In this document: positions 42,567-50,835 of the stretch, one piece after another
How positions within the stretch are numbered: position 1 is the first letter of the stretch
Layout: the number at the start of each line of letters is the position of its first letter
Source: Synergistaceae bacterium
GTDB taxonomy: Bacteria > Synergistota > Synergistia > Synergistales > Aminobacteriaceae
Direction of reading: 5' to 3'
Assembly (NCBI GenBank): GCA_017448795.1
Contig: JAFSKV010000062.1
Coordinates: forward strand, 1 to 55,062
DNA: 55,062 nucleotides
Position numbers and translations under genes: made by a program
The notes under the pieces: model-generated
Database searches by the model: none
What the model saw: only the letters and a program-made list of their open reading frames with translations
What the model was told of the DNA's origin: nothing

Positions 42567-43278
42567 CCTTGAGGCGTTAATCAACAAACAGCGTCTCGAC
42601 GAACACGAAATCAAGTTCCTTGAGGAAGGTATAGGCTACACGTTCGAGGACAAGATGCTGCTTGAGGAGTCATTGTGTCATTCGTCGTTCGCAAAAGAAT
42701 ACGGCCTCAGCTACAACAATGAGAGGCTGGAATTTCTCGGCGATTCTGTGCTGGAGTTCATCGTAACACGCACGCTGTTCCGCAATTATCCTGACGCTAA
42801 CGAGGGCGAACTGACACAGATGCGGGCGGGGCTCGTGAAGACCGACTCACTGTTCAGGAAGGCAGAGGCTCTCAGAATCCCCTACATAGTCCTTCACGGC
42901 CACACAATGAAGACCGGCGACCTCCCGAAATCCGTAACAGCAGACGCACTCGAAGCGGTAATCGGGGCTGTGTGCCTTGACGGGGGAATGAGCGCGGCGG
43001 AACGTGTCGTGAAGAAACTTTTTCTCAGCAACGCCGAAGAGCTCCTGACCGAGCGCGACCCCAAGACCGCCCTCCAGCTCTGGCTTCAGGCAAGGGCGAT
43101 GCCGCTACCGAAGTATGAGCTGCTCAAGACAGAAGGCCCGTCCCACGCCCCTACGTTCACGGTCAGGCTGTACATGAACGGCTTCGAGCATGTCGAGACG
43201 GGGAAGTCCCGGAAAAAGGCTGAGGCGAAAGTAGCGGCTCTTATGCTGGAAGACTTGAAGGCGAAATTTGGCGCGTAA
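42550..43278 (+). CDS. rnc: Ribonuclease III
   Basis: Double-stranded-RNA endonuclease for rRNA and mRNA processing. 242 residues: catalytic domain with the signature ERLEFLGDSVLEFIV and the acidic KSVTADALEAVIGAVCLDGG, followed by a dsRNA-binding domain (about 170-242, DPKTALQLWLQA, GKSRKKAEAKVAALML). ATG at 42550 overlaps fabF by 17 bases; a TTG at 42541 is an alternative. Its place at the end of a fab cluster is usual in Gram-positive-type operons. Confidence 0.95.
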   Translation: MASVIDLEALINKQRLDEHEIKFLEEGIGYTFEDKMLLEESLCHSSFAKEYGLSYNNERLEFLGDSVLEFIVTRTLFRNYPDANEGELTQMRAGLVKTDSLFRKAEALRIPYIVLHGHTMKTGDLPKSVTADALEAVIGAVCLDGGMSAAERVVKKLFLSNAEELLTERDPKTALQLWLQARAMPLPKYELLKTEGPSHAPTFTVRLYMNGFEHVETGKSRKKAEAKVAALMLEDLKAKFGA

Positions 43279-44095
43279 GATTCTCACCGTAACAATCATA
43301 ATATTCTGGCTGACCGGGGCAGGCGTTTCTCCGGCTGATGACAAGCTCAATGTCGCTGTCACTCATCCGTGGCTTGCCCTTCTCGCTTCATTCATCGGCG
43401 GCCCGGAAGTCAACGTTATACCCCTCCGAATCTGGAACGCAAACGGCGATCTTGTCATGGCCGAACGCGGGCGGACTCTCCGCGAGCTCCCGGACGGCGC
43501 GAAAATCATTGCCCTCGACGCGGACGACGCTCAGTCAGCAGGCATAAAGTCCCCCGGAAAATTCACCATGAAGTACCTATATTCCCCCTTCCCAGTCAGC
43601 ACAAGCTCACTCTATGACCCGTCTGTGATTCCGTTCGTGGCACAAAGAGTCCTCACTGCGTTGTCGGAATGGGACGCTCAGAATTACCCGTACTACCAGC
43701 GGAGGCTTGCAGAGTTCCAAGCGAGACTGTCCAGCTCGATACTTGTCGGGCAGGTTCTGAAGGACACGAATATTGCGGACTTCAGCGGGTCATCGGGGAT
43801 ACTGCTTCAGGCGGCGGGGTGCAGGGTTGAGCGTCCTGACGGGCTGGAGCGGTGGCAGAAGGGGAATTTTGCGGGGCTCCGTGAGTATCTTGACGAGGCA
43901 AGAGGACGGGGGACAGCAATTGTGATTGATGACGACACCCCGGCGGTTCTGAGGCGTTACCTGAACGGGAGGGCTGACGTGTACAAGTGGGAGCGTCCGA
44001 GCCTTGAGACCGATTACCCTTCATTCCTTCACGAGCAGTACATATCGCTGTGGCAGAAGATAATAGCCCGCCCCCTGCCCGGACGCAAACGCTAG
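43268..44095 (+). CDS. Exported TroA/ZnuA-like binding protein with missing metal ligands
   Basis: A 275-residue secreted protein with overall similarity to the metal-binding SBP fold: signal peptide (RKILTVTIIIFWLTGAGVSPA), LNVAVTHPWLALLASFIGGPEVNVIPL, SLYDPSVIPFVAQRVLTALSEWDAQNYPYYQRRLAEFQARL. In true ZnuA/TroA proteins the first strand set is followed by PHxYEP and the middle by DPHxW; both histidines are absent here, so it may not bind Zn or Mn. Start TTG at 43268 overlaps the rnc end by 11 bases, so it is the last gene of the operon. No ABC permease or ATPase is adjacent. Family assignment is tentative. Confidence 0.6.
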   Translation: MARKILTVTIIIFWLTGAGVSPADDKLNVAVTHPWLALLASFIGGPEVNVIPLRIWNANGDLVMAERGRTLRELPDGAKIIALDADDAQSAGIKSPGKFTMKYLYSPFPVSTSSLYDPSVIPFVAQRVLTALSEWDAQNYPYYQRRLAEFQARLSSSILVGQVLKDTNIADFSGSSGILLQAAGCRVERPDGLERWQKGNFAGLREYLDEARGRGTAIVIDDDTPAVLRRYLNGRADVYKWERPSLETDYPSFLHEQYISLWQKIIARPLPGRKR

Positions 44096-45078
44096 CTGTC
44101 CAGACTCACCGCTACGGTCTCAGTCAGCCTCCTTTGAGCGCAGGCAACATTCACTTCATCTTCAAGCTCACCGATTCCAACACAGCACACGATAACTTCA
44201 CTCTCACTTATCCCGAAAACATGTCTTATCAAGGCCTGTTTTGCGAAACCCGAGCGAAGGCACTGGAACAAGCATGACCCCAGTCCGTGGGCGTGTATCG
44301 ACATCACGAGGTAGCCGAGAAAGATCCCGCCGTTGACGTATTCCTGATCGTCAAGCTCCGCCGGGCTGAACAGTGCCCTGTCGCACGTTACTATGAGGCA
44401 GTCATGAACTCCCGGAGCTACGAATCCATCCGCGCCTAACTTGATGATTTCGGCGATTTTCCCCCTGTCCTCAGAGTAGTACACCCTGAAGGGCTGGCGG
44501 TTGCAGGCGGAAGGGCAGTACAGGGCATCCCTCACGATCTCGCGGATGACCGGGCCGGGAATGACCTTGTCGCGGAACTTCCTGACAGAATGCCGGGATG
44601 ACACGAAGGCGTTGAAGTCGAAGTTTGCGTGTGAGAGGATTTCTGCTGACGGGACAACCTCGGCTCCTCCCCTGTAATCCTGCGCGGGGATGTTATGCCG
44701 GGACACGAGGGCTCCGAGCTGTGATTTCTCGTCCTCATGGCCGGGAAGAGTTGCGAGGGCTGACCTGATTATTGCCGCGCTTACTGCGACTGTGTAGTCA
44801 TCCGGCGGGAGTCCCATGTCGAGCAGGCGGGCTATATTGCTGATGAGTTCGGGGTATTTTACGGCGGAAAGGTACTTCATGTTGCTGACTGCCAGGGCTT
44901 TCTCCAGCATGTGGACGGAAATTAGCTGCCTGACGTTGAGGCTGTCCCGTGTGATGTCAGCGGCGGGCGCACCCGATGAATACCATGCGGCTCTGGCGGC
45001 ACTGAGGGAGGACTTTAGGCGGCGGACTCTTGCGGTGTTCTTCTCGCCGAGCAATGACTTGATGAGTTCCTTCACCAT
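44092..45078 (-). CDS. Nitroreductase-family flavoprotein with N-terminal extension
   Basis: A 328-residue protein. Residues about 160-328 are a nitroreductase (FMN) domain: SSRHSVRKFRDKVIPGPVIREIVRDALYCPSACNRQPFRVY, then a GIFLGYLVMSIHAHGLGSCLFQCLRSG region and a short C-terminal domain. The first ~155 residues are a mainly helical, charged extension not found in the small nitroreductases; similar long forms occur next to polysaccharide genes. Substrate unknown. ATG at 45078 with GGAGG upstream; a 7-bp tandem repeat lies 45 bases upstream of it. Convergent with the TroA-like gene, overlapping by four bases. Confidence 0.78.
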   Translation of the reverse strand: MVKELIKSLLGEKNTARVRRLKSSLSAARAAWYSSGAPAADITRDSLNVRQLISVHMLEKALAVSNMKYLSAVKYPELISNIARLLDMGLPPDDYTVAVSAAIIRSALATLPGHEDEKSQLGALVSRHNIPAQDYRGGAEVVPSAEILSHANFDFNAFVSSRHSVRKFRDKVIPGPVIREIVRDALYCPSACNRQPFRVYYSEDRGKIAEIIKLGADGFVAPGVHDCLIVTCDRALFSPAELDDQEYVNGGIFLGYLVMSIHAHGLGSCLFQCLRSGFAKQALIRHVFGISESEVIVCCVGIGELEDEVNVACAQRRLTETVAVSLDS

Positions 45079-45122
45079 TGCCCGGCCTCCTTCAAGTCAG
45101 CCAGAAAAAGGGAACAGTTCAG

Positions 45123-45163
45123 GCGATGTGCGATGTGCGATGTGCGATGTGCGATGTGCGATT
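45123..45163. repeat. 7-bp tandem repeat
   Basis: GCGATGT repeated five times exactly (45123-45157) and a sixth partial copy GCGATT, in the gap between the GT2 stop and the nitroreductase start. Confidence 0.95.
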
Positions 45164-45225
45164 GTACACGGCCATGATTCTTGTGTCAAGCTCCTTTCTT
45201 GTGATTAGCGGCGGAAATTAAAGCC

Positions 45226-46227
45226 TCATTCTCCGGGCATCCCGCCCCTGCCCGTCAAAGCATAATACATCCTGCGGAGAAATCCTGCCCTTCTCAGCTC
45301 AAACTTCAGCATGAAATACGGCATCCTCACCAGGACTTCCGGCATGTACCCCGAAGCCTTCAGTATCGTGAAATGCACCCTCATCCTGTACGCCACGCCC
45401 TCCTTATGCCCCGTGAACTGCCTCATGTGAAGCTCAAGCAGCCTCAGATAGCTCCTCTTCGCGGACTTAGCGTTAGACAGGGAGGACAGCTTGCCGAGTA
45501 TGGCGTTGTCAGTCCTCACGCGCTCCGCAAGGTTCTCCATCCTCCTCTTCATCCATTCAGACAAACGCGAACGGCCAAGCGTGTTGCTGTCAGGATGCTT
45601 GCGGTATACCCCCACAATTCCGGGCATTATGTGGACATCCCCGTGAAGTGCCATCCATATATACGTCTCTGTGTCAAATATCATCATGTCATCGGGCAGG
45701 CAATGCCTCATGATTTCGCCGTCAAACACAGCAGGAAAAAGGGACGTGGGCTTGAGATATTCACGGTCATGCTTAAGGGCGAACTCGACACCGCTCAATC
45801 TTCCTAGCTTGCCGGGACTGTGGGGGGTAATTCTGCCCGTCTCAGTCTCCAAGATTTCACCGTCAGCACAGACAAACGCAAGAGGCTTCTCACTGTCAGC
45901 AAAAATCTTCAGAGCGTCGGCGAAAAATTCCCGGTCAGTGTAATAATCATCGTCATCAATGAACGTGATATAACGTCCACGCGCCTGGCTGAGGCCGAAT
46001 TTCCTGCTCATCTCCGGGCCGCTATTATGTTCGTTCCTGAAGTAGCGCACAGGCTCATCCGGGATGCTCCGCACATAGTCTTCCGTGCCGTCCGTTGATA
46101 CGTCATCCACAACGATAACTTCCAGGGATGCCTGGGACTGGGCTAGCACGCTCGATATTGTCTCGGCGAGCATGTCCTTGCGGTTGAACGTGGGGATTAT
46201 CACAGACTGAAGGGGAGTCCCGGCCAT
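45226..46227 (-). CDS. Family 2 glycosyltransferase
   Basis: A 333-residue GT-A enzyme with QSVIIPTFNRKDMLAETISSVLAQ, VIVVDDVSTDGTEDYV and the metal/nucleotide-binding FIDDDDYY in place of the DxD motif. No membrane segment, so it is cytoplasmic. Sugar donor and acceptor are unknown; the nearby manC suggests a GDP-mannose-linked glycan, which is inference. It starts three bases after the stop of the C_GCAxxG_C_C gene on the same strand and is followed by the 7-bp repeat. Confidence 0.85.
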   Translation of the reverse strand: MAGTPLQSVIIPTFNRKDMLAETISSVLAQSQASLEVIVVDDVSTDGTEDYVRSIPDEPVRYFRNEHNSGPEMSRKFGLSQARGRYITFIDDDDYYTDREFFADALKIFADSEKPLAFVCADGEILETETGRITPHSPGKLGRLSGVEFALKHDREYLKPTSLFPAVFDGEIMRHCLPDDMMIFDTETYIWMALHGDVHIMPGIVGVYRKHPDSNTLGRSRLSEWMKRRMENLAERVRTDNAILGKLSSLSNAKSAKRSYLRLLELHMRQFTGHKEGVAYRMRVHFTILKASGYMPEVLVRMPYFMLKFELRRAGFLRRMYYALTGRGGMPGE

Positions 46228-46230
46228 GAC

Positions 46231-46617
46231 CTATATAGTCTCCTCCAGAATCCCGACGGCATTCCTCACGCAGTCATCACATGAGCAAAGCACCTTCCCT
46301 GTTCCGACTCCCTTGATGTCCCGGCAGATTGACCCCCCGCACTTCTCCGTGAACTTCCTGTGAAGCTCCTTCGCGTCATTGCGTATGGGACTGCCCTTGT
46401 ACTTCACGAGGCCTAATATCATTTCTGCCCCGCACAATGCCCCGCATGTCCCTTCCATTCCTCCCATGCCCAAGCCGAAGCCCGCACCGATCCTCCGCAA
46501 TACGTCCGCGCTGACTCCCGCCTCGTCAGCAAACACGCACGCCACAGCCTGGCAGCAGTTATAGTGAGCATCGCCCGGCCTGTTCTTAAGCTCTACAGCC
46601 TGTTCCTTCTTCGTCAT
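46231..46617 (-). CDS. C_GCAxxG_C_C family redox protein
   Basis: A 128-residue cysteine-rich protein of the C_GCAxxG_C_C family: NCCQAVACVFADEAG, the naming block GTCGALCGAEMILG, and CGGSICRDI with a C-terminal CSCDDCV. The family often sits with redox enzymes and is thought to bind a metal or cluster; its function is not known. ATG at 46617 (GAGGGG about ten bases upstream) is preferred over the longer frame. Divergent from punA. Confidence 0.8.
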   Translation of the reverse strand: MTKKEQAVELKNRPGDAHYNCCQAVACVFADEAGVSADVLRRIGAGFGLGMGGMEGTCGALCGAEMILGLVKYKGSPIRNDAKELHRKFTEKCGGSICRDIKGVGTGKVLCSCDDCVRNAVGILEETI

Positions 46618-46669
46618 AATTTCTTGCCCCTCTGTGTGGATTGTTGGCCGTAATTGTATCATGCCCCTG

Positions 46670-46678
46670 TGCTAGAAT
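46670..46678 (+). promoter_or_regulatory. Extended -10 promoter element of punA
   Basis: TGCTAGAAT: a TG one base before a TAGAAT -10, with no good -35. It resembles TGCTATCAT before rpsO and lies 32 bases before the punA start. Confidence 0.4.
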
Positions 46679-46709
46679 ACCCGGCATATCCACAAAGGAG
46701 GCGCGGAAA

Positions 46710-47534
46710 TTGCCCAGCTATGATTATGATGATGCCCGTGAAACTGCCGGCTACATTCGCGGAATAATCCCCTTCACGCCCAAGACCGCCATAGTAGCAG
46801 GATCAGGGCTCGCCGACATTGCCGACATGGTCGAGAATCCCATCACACTTTACGCGAAGGACATACCCAACTGGCCCGGCTCGACAGCTCCCGGCCATGC
46901 AGGAAGGATTATCGCCGGGACGATTCACGGAAGGCACGTGATATTCCTTCAGGGGCGCGTGCATTACTACGAGGGCTACAGCATGAAGGCCGTAACATTC
47001 CCGGTTCGTGTACTCGGAATGCTCGGCGTGAAAGAATACATAGCCACCAACGCATCAGGCGCAATAAACACCTCATACACTCCCGGCGAAATCGTAGCCA
47101 TAACCGACCACATCAACCTCATGGGAAGCAGCCCCCTGATCGGCCCGAACGACTCGCGCTGGAACGAACGTTTCCCGGATATGACTCATGCTTACGACCG
47201 GGAAATGCTGGAATTTTTCGCGGGCTTGGGACTGAAGCAGGGAGTTTACGCCGCAATGCACGGGCCGTCTTTCGAGACTCCCGCCGAAGTGAGGATGCTG
47301 CGGATGCTTGGGGCTGACCTCGTGGGGATGTCCACAGTCCCGGAAGTCATCACCGCCCACGCTATGGGGATGAGGGTAGCCGGGCTGTCGTGCGCCGCTA
47401 ACTTGGCCGCGGGGATCGACCCTGAGCACAGGCTGACGGGGCAGGAAGTCCTCGAAGTCGTCAGCGAGGCCGCAATACGCACTGCCGGAATCATCACGGC
47501 GTTGATCGACAGGCTTAACCGCGGGGAAATGTGA
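46710..47534 (+). CDS. punA: Purine nucleoside phosphorylase
   Basis: Trimeric-type PNP: phosphorolysis of inosine and guanosine in purine salvage. 274 residues with IVAGSGLADIADMV, GRVHYYEGYSMKAVTFPVRVL, NASGAINTSYTPGEIVAITDHINLMG, MHGPSFETPAEVRMLRMLGADLVGMSTVPEVITA and the AxN-type SCAANLAAGI. The start is TTG at 46710: AAAGGAGG lies eight bases upstream and it fits the family. The ATT/TTG-type codons further upstream are in the promoter region. Confidence 0.94.
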   Translation: MPSYDYDDARETAGYIRGIIPFTPKTAIVAGSGLADIADMVENPITLYAKDIPNWPGSTAPGHAGRIIAGTIHGRHVIFLQGRVHYYEGYSMKAVTFPVRVLGMLGVKEYIATNASGAINTSYTPGEIVAITDHINLMGSSPLIGPNDSRWNERFPDMTHAYDREMLEFFAGLGLKQGVYAAMHGPSFETPAEVRMLRMLGADLVGMSTVPEVITAHAMGMRVAGLSCAANLAAGIDPEHRLTGQEVLEVVSEAAIRTAGIITALIDRLNRGEM

Positions 47535-47580
47535 TATATTTCTGCGGAACAAGAAATCCCACATCAAGGAGAAACTCTAT

Positions 47581-48492
47581 ATGCGCAGACTGAAATCATC
47601 CCTCATAATCACAGCCATCATTGCAATCATGGCCGCGCCTTCATACGCCTCATCATGGGTGAATTTCCCCACAAGCTGGGACATAGGGCAGGCCTTCGCC
47701 GTGTCATTAACATCAACCGCCGACTACTCATCGCCTACAGTAACATGGATGAACAGAAGCATAGCCCTCAACGTCGAGCCGGGAGGAGCGGGGAAAATAT
47801 CTTACGGGCTGTTAGGGTCAGACGTTCGCAACATCAAGCCGGGAAGCTACAAGATACTATTCGAGTTCATACAGGGCGGGAAAAAGTACAAGGCCTCCGG
47901 GAATATCTACCTGCGCGCCAAGCAGTACCCAAAAGAAGAGCTCAAGGTGAATCCGAAAATGGTCAACCCTCCCAAGAAGGAACTATCACGAATCCAGAAC
48001 GAGTCCAAGCTCATAGGCACAGCACTACGCACAATGACAGCGTCAAGAAGATGGACGACTCCCCCTCAGCCCCCGTTAGCGTCAATCACCCTAACGAGCA
48101 ATTACGGCAAGCAGAGAATCTACAACGGACAGCCCCGCGCAGGACACAACGGAGCTGACATCAGGGCGGTAACAGGAACGGACGTACGCGCGCCGTTCGC
48201 AGGGACGGTTGTCTTGACTGGCTTCCACTATTACGCGGGCGGAAGCGTCTACATCGACTCAGGCAACGGGGTAATCACGGTGTTCTTCCACCTGAGCAAG
48301 ATACTCGTGAAGAAGGGCGACAAGGTCAGCAAAGGCCAGGTAGTCGCAAAGTCAGGCGCAACCGGGAGAGTTACAGGGCCTCACCTTCATTACAGCCTTG
48401 TTCTAGGCGGTCAGTTCGTCGACCCAATCCCGTTGTTGTCGACAAGCATAACCCAGATGCTGAAACGCGGGAATACCCGGCAGGTGAACTAG
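47581..48492 (+). CDS. Exported M23 metallopeptidase (LytM-type)
   Basis: Zinc endopeptidase of the lysostaphin/LytM kind acting on peptidoglycan cross-links. 303 residues: signal peptide (RRLKSSLIITAIIAIMAAPSYA), a beta-rich N-terminal domain (about 25-110), and the peptidase domain (about 165-290) with zinc ligands in GHNGADIRA (His and Asp) and GPHLHYSL (HxH), all intact, plus KGDKVSKGQVVAKSGATGRVTGPHLH. ATG has AAGGAGAAA upstream. Starts 46 bases after punA; manC follows closely, so a shared transcript is plausible. Confidence 0.92.
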   Translation: MRRLKSSLIITAIIAIMAAPSYASSWVNFPTSWDIGQAFAVSLTSTADYSSPTVTWMNRSIALNVEPGGAGKISYGLLGSDVRNIKPGSYKILFEFIQGGKKYKASGNIYLRAKQYPKEELKVNPKMVNPPKKELSRIQNESKLIGTALRTMTASRRWTTPPQPPLASITLTSNYGKQRIYNGQPRAGHNGADIRAVTGTDVRAPFAGTVVLTGFHYYAGGSVYIDSGNGVITVFFHLSKILVKKGDKVSKGQVVAKSGATGRVTGPHLHYSLVLGGQFVDPIPLLSTSITQMLKRGNTRQVN

Positions 48493-48506
48493 GAGGCATG
48501 AAGGAT

Positions 48507-49565
48507 ATGAGGAATGTTTACGGGCTGATACTGAGCGGAGGAAGCGGGACTCGTCTTTGGCCGTTGTCGCGGGAAAATTTCCCCAAGCAGTTTATCACTC
48601 TTTACGGCGACAAGACATTATTGCAGGCTACAATTCTGCGGATGATGAGCATGATACCGCTTGAGTTCCTCCGGGTAATATCGGGTGCTAGGTGGCATGA
48701 CCTAGTTATGACTCAGGCGGGCGAGATTGCAGGTGTCGAGAATCTCCCGGAAGGCTTCGTGATTGAGGAGCCCTGCGCGAGGGGTACAGCTCCTGCGATT
48801 ATGCTTGCGGCTGATGACCTGATGAGGCGGGGCGCGGGGATGGATGACGTGATGATTGTCGTGCCTAGTGATGCGTTCATCCGTAACACGCGGGCGTTCA
48901 CCGGCTCACTGAAGGCGGGAATTGCGGCGGCTGATGACGGGTATATTGCCACGCTGGGAATCGCTCCCGTTAGGCCTGAGACTGGATTCGGGTATATCAG
49001 GAAGGGCCGGGAGATTCGCGGGGGGTATTATGAGGCTGAAGCGTTCGTTGAGAAGCCTGACTTGAGGACAGCGGAAGAGTATCTTGCTTACGGAAATTAT
49101 CTCTGGAACGGGGGAATATTCATCTTCACGCCGAGGAGTCTTTTGCGTGAGCTTGAGCGGGCTGACGGTGAACTTTTCGCGGCCATGAAGGGGGACTTGC
49201 GGGGGAATTTCGCGGCAGTCAAAAATATTTCGTTCGACAATGCCGTGATGGAGAAGGCGGAACATGTTGCGGTTGTCCCGATGGCCGATTCTGGATGGTC
49301 TGATGTCGGCTCGTGGGATGCTCTGCATGATGACGTGATGACCTGCGACGAAAACGGGAATGCTGTTGCGGGGGATGCTGTGATTCTTGGGGGGCATAAC
49401 TGCTTCGTTCACTCGCCGGGAAAAATGACTGTGCTGAATATGGTTGATGATATTGTTGTGGTTGATACGCCTGACGCATTGTTCATCACGAGGCGGGGAA
49501 TGTCTCAGGAAGTCAGGCAGGCCGTGAAGTACCTCAAGGATAACGGGATGACGGGGCTTGTATAG
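48507..49565 (+). CDS. manC: Mannose-1-phosphate guanylyltransferase
   Basis: Makes GDP-mannose from mannose-1-phosphate and GTP for polysaccharide or glycolipid synthesis. 352 residues: nucleotidyltransferase signature LILSGGSGTRLWPLSRENFPKQF, PSDAFI, ETGFGYI, FVEKPD, NGGIFIF, SDVGSWDAL. It lacks the phosphomannose-isomerase domain of bifunctional ManC/AlgA, so it is the short form. The ATG at 48507 is ten bases after GGAGG; the ATG at 48498 is only one base from it and less likely. A degenerate copy of its 3' end lies just downstream. Confidence 0.92.
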   Translation: MRNVYGLILSGGSGTRLWPLSRENFPKQFITLYGDKTLLQATILRMMSMIPLEFLRVISGARWHDLVMTQAGEIAGVENLPEGFVIEEPCARGTAPAIMLAADDLMRRGAGMDDVMIVVPSDAFIRNTRAFTGSLKAGIAAADDGYIATLGIAPVRPETGFGYIRKGREIRGGYYEAEAFVEKPDLRTAEEYLAYGNYLWNGGIFIFTPRSLLRELERADGELFAAMKGDLRGNFAAVKNISFDNAVMEKAEHVAVVPMADSGWSDVGSWDALHDDVMTCDENGNAVAGDAVILGGHNCFVHSPGKMTVLNMVDDIVVVDTPDALFITRRGMSQEVRQAVKYLKDNGMTGLV

Positions 49566-49590
49566 CGTGAAAGCTGCCTAAACCTCACAA

Positions 49591-49660
49591 GCTGATACCC
49601 TGATGCGTTGTTCATAACGAGGCGGGGAATGTCAAGGCCGTGAAGTATCTCAAGGATAGC
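49591..49660 (+). pseudogene. Degenerate partial duplication of the manC 3' end
   Basis: The stretch from GTTCATAACGAGGCGGGGAA through GTGAAGTATCTCAAGGATA repeats, with substitutions and a net 13-base deletion, the last ~90 bases of manC (49461-49550). The reading frame is not maintained. It is a remnant of a tandem duplication or a recombination scar; no start or function is expected. Confidence 0.75.
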
Positions 49661-49693
49661 AAGAGGGGCAAGCTGAACATGAGACAAACAATA

Positions 49694-49730
49694 AGAGCCG
49701 CTTCCATTTTCTGGAGTGACTCTTTTTTTT
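49694..49730 (+). terminator. Probable terminator of the manC transcript
   Basis: AGAGCCGCTTCCA pairs imperfectly with TGGAGTGACTCT around a TTTTC loop, followed by eight T. Confidence 0.6.
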
Positions 49731-49740
49731 CGCGTAACTG

Positions 49741-50121
49741 TCAGTTTCTTTGCAGTGAGAAGGTCGTACTATCCTTTCTGAACAGCGACAGCCTCCACAA
49801 GCCTTTGAGGTCGAGATTTCGGAATATCAGGTCTCCGCCGTCCCAGCACACCATCTTGATGTCAACAAAACGCGCATAGCTGTAGAAGTCATCTTCATAG
49901 GAGAACGTATAATGCTCTCCGTTGCCTACGACAGAGCTTGTGAGTATATCATGCCCCCACTTTCCTTCGCCTGGCAGAGACATATACATACTCACTACCA
50001 AACGGTTGCTGTAATTGTAGAACTCGCAGCTTATCAGTTTGGCAGAAGCTGATTCTGCGGCAATCATGGAAAGAATGAAAGCCAACGCGCATAACCCGGA
50101 AATCTTGAATCTTCTGGTCAT
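49741..50121 (-). CDS. Hypothetical small secreted protein
   Basis: A 126-residue protein I do not recognise. It has a signal peptide (RRFKISGLCALAFILSMIAAESASA), then a short beta-rich, aromatic mature part with two Cys (ISCEFYNYSN and DIKMVCWDGG), which could form a disulfide. The base composition is poorer in G+C than the neighbours. AAAAGAGGC precedes the ATG at 50121. It faces manC across a terminator; no partner is suggested by the context. Confidence 0.6.
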   Translation of the reverse strand: MTRRFKISGLCALAFILSMIAAESASAKLISCEFYNYSNRLVVSMYMSLPGEGKWGHDILTSSVVGNGEHYTFSYEDDFYSYARFVDIKMVCWDGGDLIFRNLDLKGLWRLSLFRKDSTTFSLQRN

Positions 50122-50387
50122 AATATGCCTCTTTTCGCCGTGTATTTTAATTGCCCGTCAATGTGTAAGTAGTGCCGTTTCTGTTGTACAGAGTTTCCCT
50201 CCTGACATTCTCCGCCCGGCTGCCTGAAAGATGCAGAATGTTTACTGCACGCCTTCTGCCGCAACCTCACGCAAAACAAGGAAGCCAGAATCTTGGATTA
50301 ATATGCTGGGATTTTTACTGTGAGAAAATTATGGCATATATCATTGTTATTTTATTGCCAGGCCTCTATATGCATGGCGCGCCGTAT
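50122..50387. other. Gene-free low-GC spacer
   Basis: Between the small secreted protein and the tRNA-Leu promoter. AT-richer than the rest of the window. I see no convincing gene, repeat or RNA structure; the one open frame crossing it runs into the tRNA and has no ribosome-binding site. Confidence 0.6.
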
Positions 50388-50416
50388 TTGACAAAAGATA
50401 AAAGCAAGTGTATCTT
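50388..50416 (+). promoter_or_regulatory. Promoter of tRNA-Leu (and probably rpsT)
   Basis: Consensus TTGACA at 50388-50393 and TATCTT at 50411-50416, 17 bases apart, 18 bases before the mature tRNA 5' end. Confidence 0.75.
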
Positions 50417-50433
50417 ATCCTTTATCATTGAAA

Positions 50434-50519
50434 GCCGGAGTGGCGGAATGGCAGACGCAGCGGACTCAAAATCCGCCGGGGGCGACCTCGTAGGAGTTCA
50501 AGTCTCCTCTCCGGCACCA
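50434..50519 (+). tRNA. tRNA-Leu (anticodon CAA)
   Basis: Acceptor GCCGGAG pairs with CTCCGGC, followed by A and an encoded CCA. The anticodon stem GCGGA/TCCGC holds loop CTCAAAA, anticodon CAA, reading UUG. The long variable arm (class II) and T-arm GGAG-TTCAAGT-CTCC complete the cloverleaf. UUG is also the alternative start codon used often here. Confidence 0.95.
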
Positions 50520-50547
50520 TCACACAAACATTCAGGGAGAGAAATTC

Positions 50548-50814
50548 ATGCCGAACAAGAAATCAGCGGAACGCCGTGTGCGTATATCCGAGCGCAACAG
50601 GCTGTACAATAAGTACTGGACATCAAGGTGCAAGACGGCCGTCAAGAGGGTTCTCGAAGCAGTAGAGTCAGGCGACAAGGACACAGCTACAGCCAGTTTC
50701 AACACAGCACAGAGCGTAATAGACAAGGCAGTAGTGAAGGGCGTAATGCACAAGAACACAGCCGCCAGACGCAAAGAACTCATGTCGCGCCGTATGAAGG
50801 CAATGAACGCGTAA
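50548..50814 (+). CDS. rpsT: 30S ribosomal protein S20
   Basis: Small-subunit protein that binds the 5' and 3' minor domains of 16S rRNA. 88 residues, helical and basic, with MPNKKSAERRVRISERNRLYNK and the C-terminal VMHKNTAARRKELMSRRM typical of S20. ATG at 50548 with CAGGGAGAG upstream. Probably cotranscribed with the tRNA-Leu 28 bases upstream; a strong terminator follows. Confidence 0.96.
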   Translation: MPNKKSAERRVRISERNRLYNKYWTSRCKTAVKRVLEAVESGDKDTATASFNTAQSVIDKAVVKGVMHKNTAARRKELMSRRMKAMNA

Positions 50815-50835
50815 CCAGCGCACGAAATCCCACAG

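Noticed and set aside
49640-49879. 79-codon plus-strand open frame after manC
   Set aside because: Starts in the degenerate manC copy, crosses the terminator and ends antisense to the small secreted protein gene.
50172-50612. 146-codon open frame across the tRNA-Leu
   Set aside because: It runs through the tRNA and into rpsT in another frame; no ribosome-binding site.
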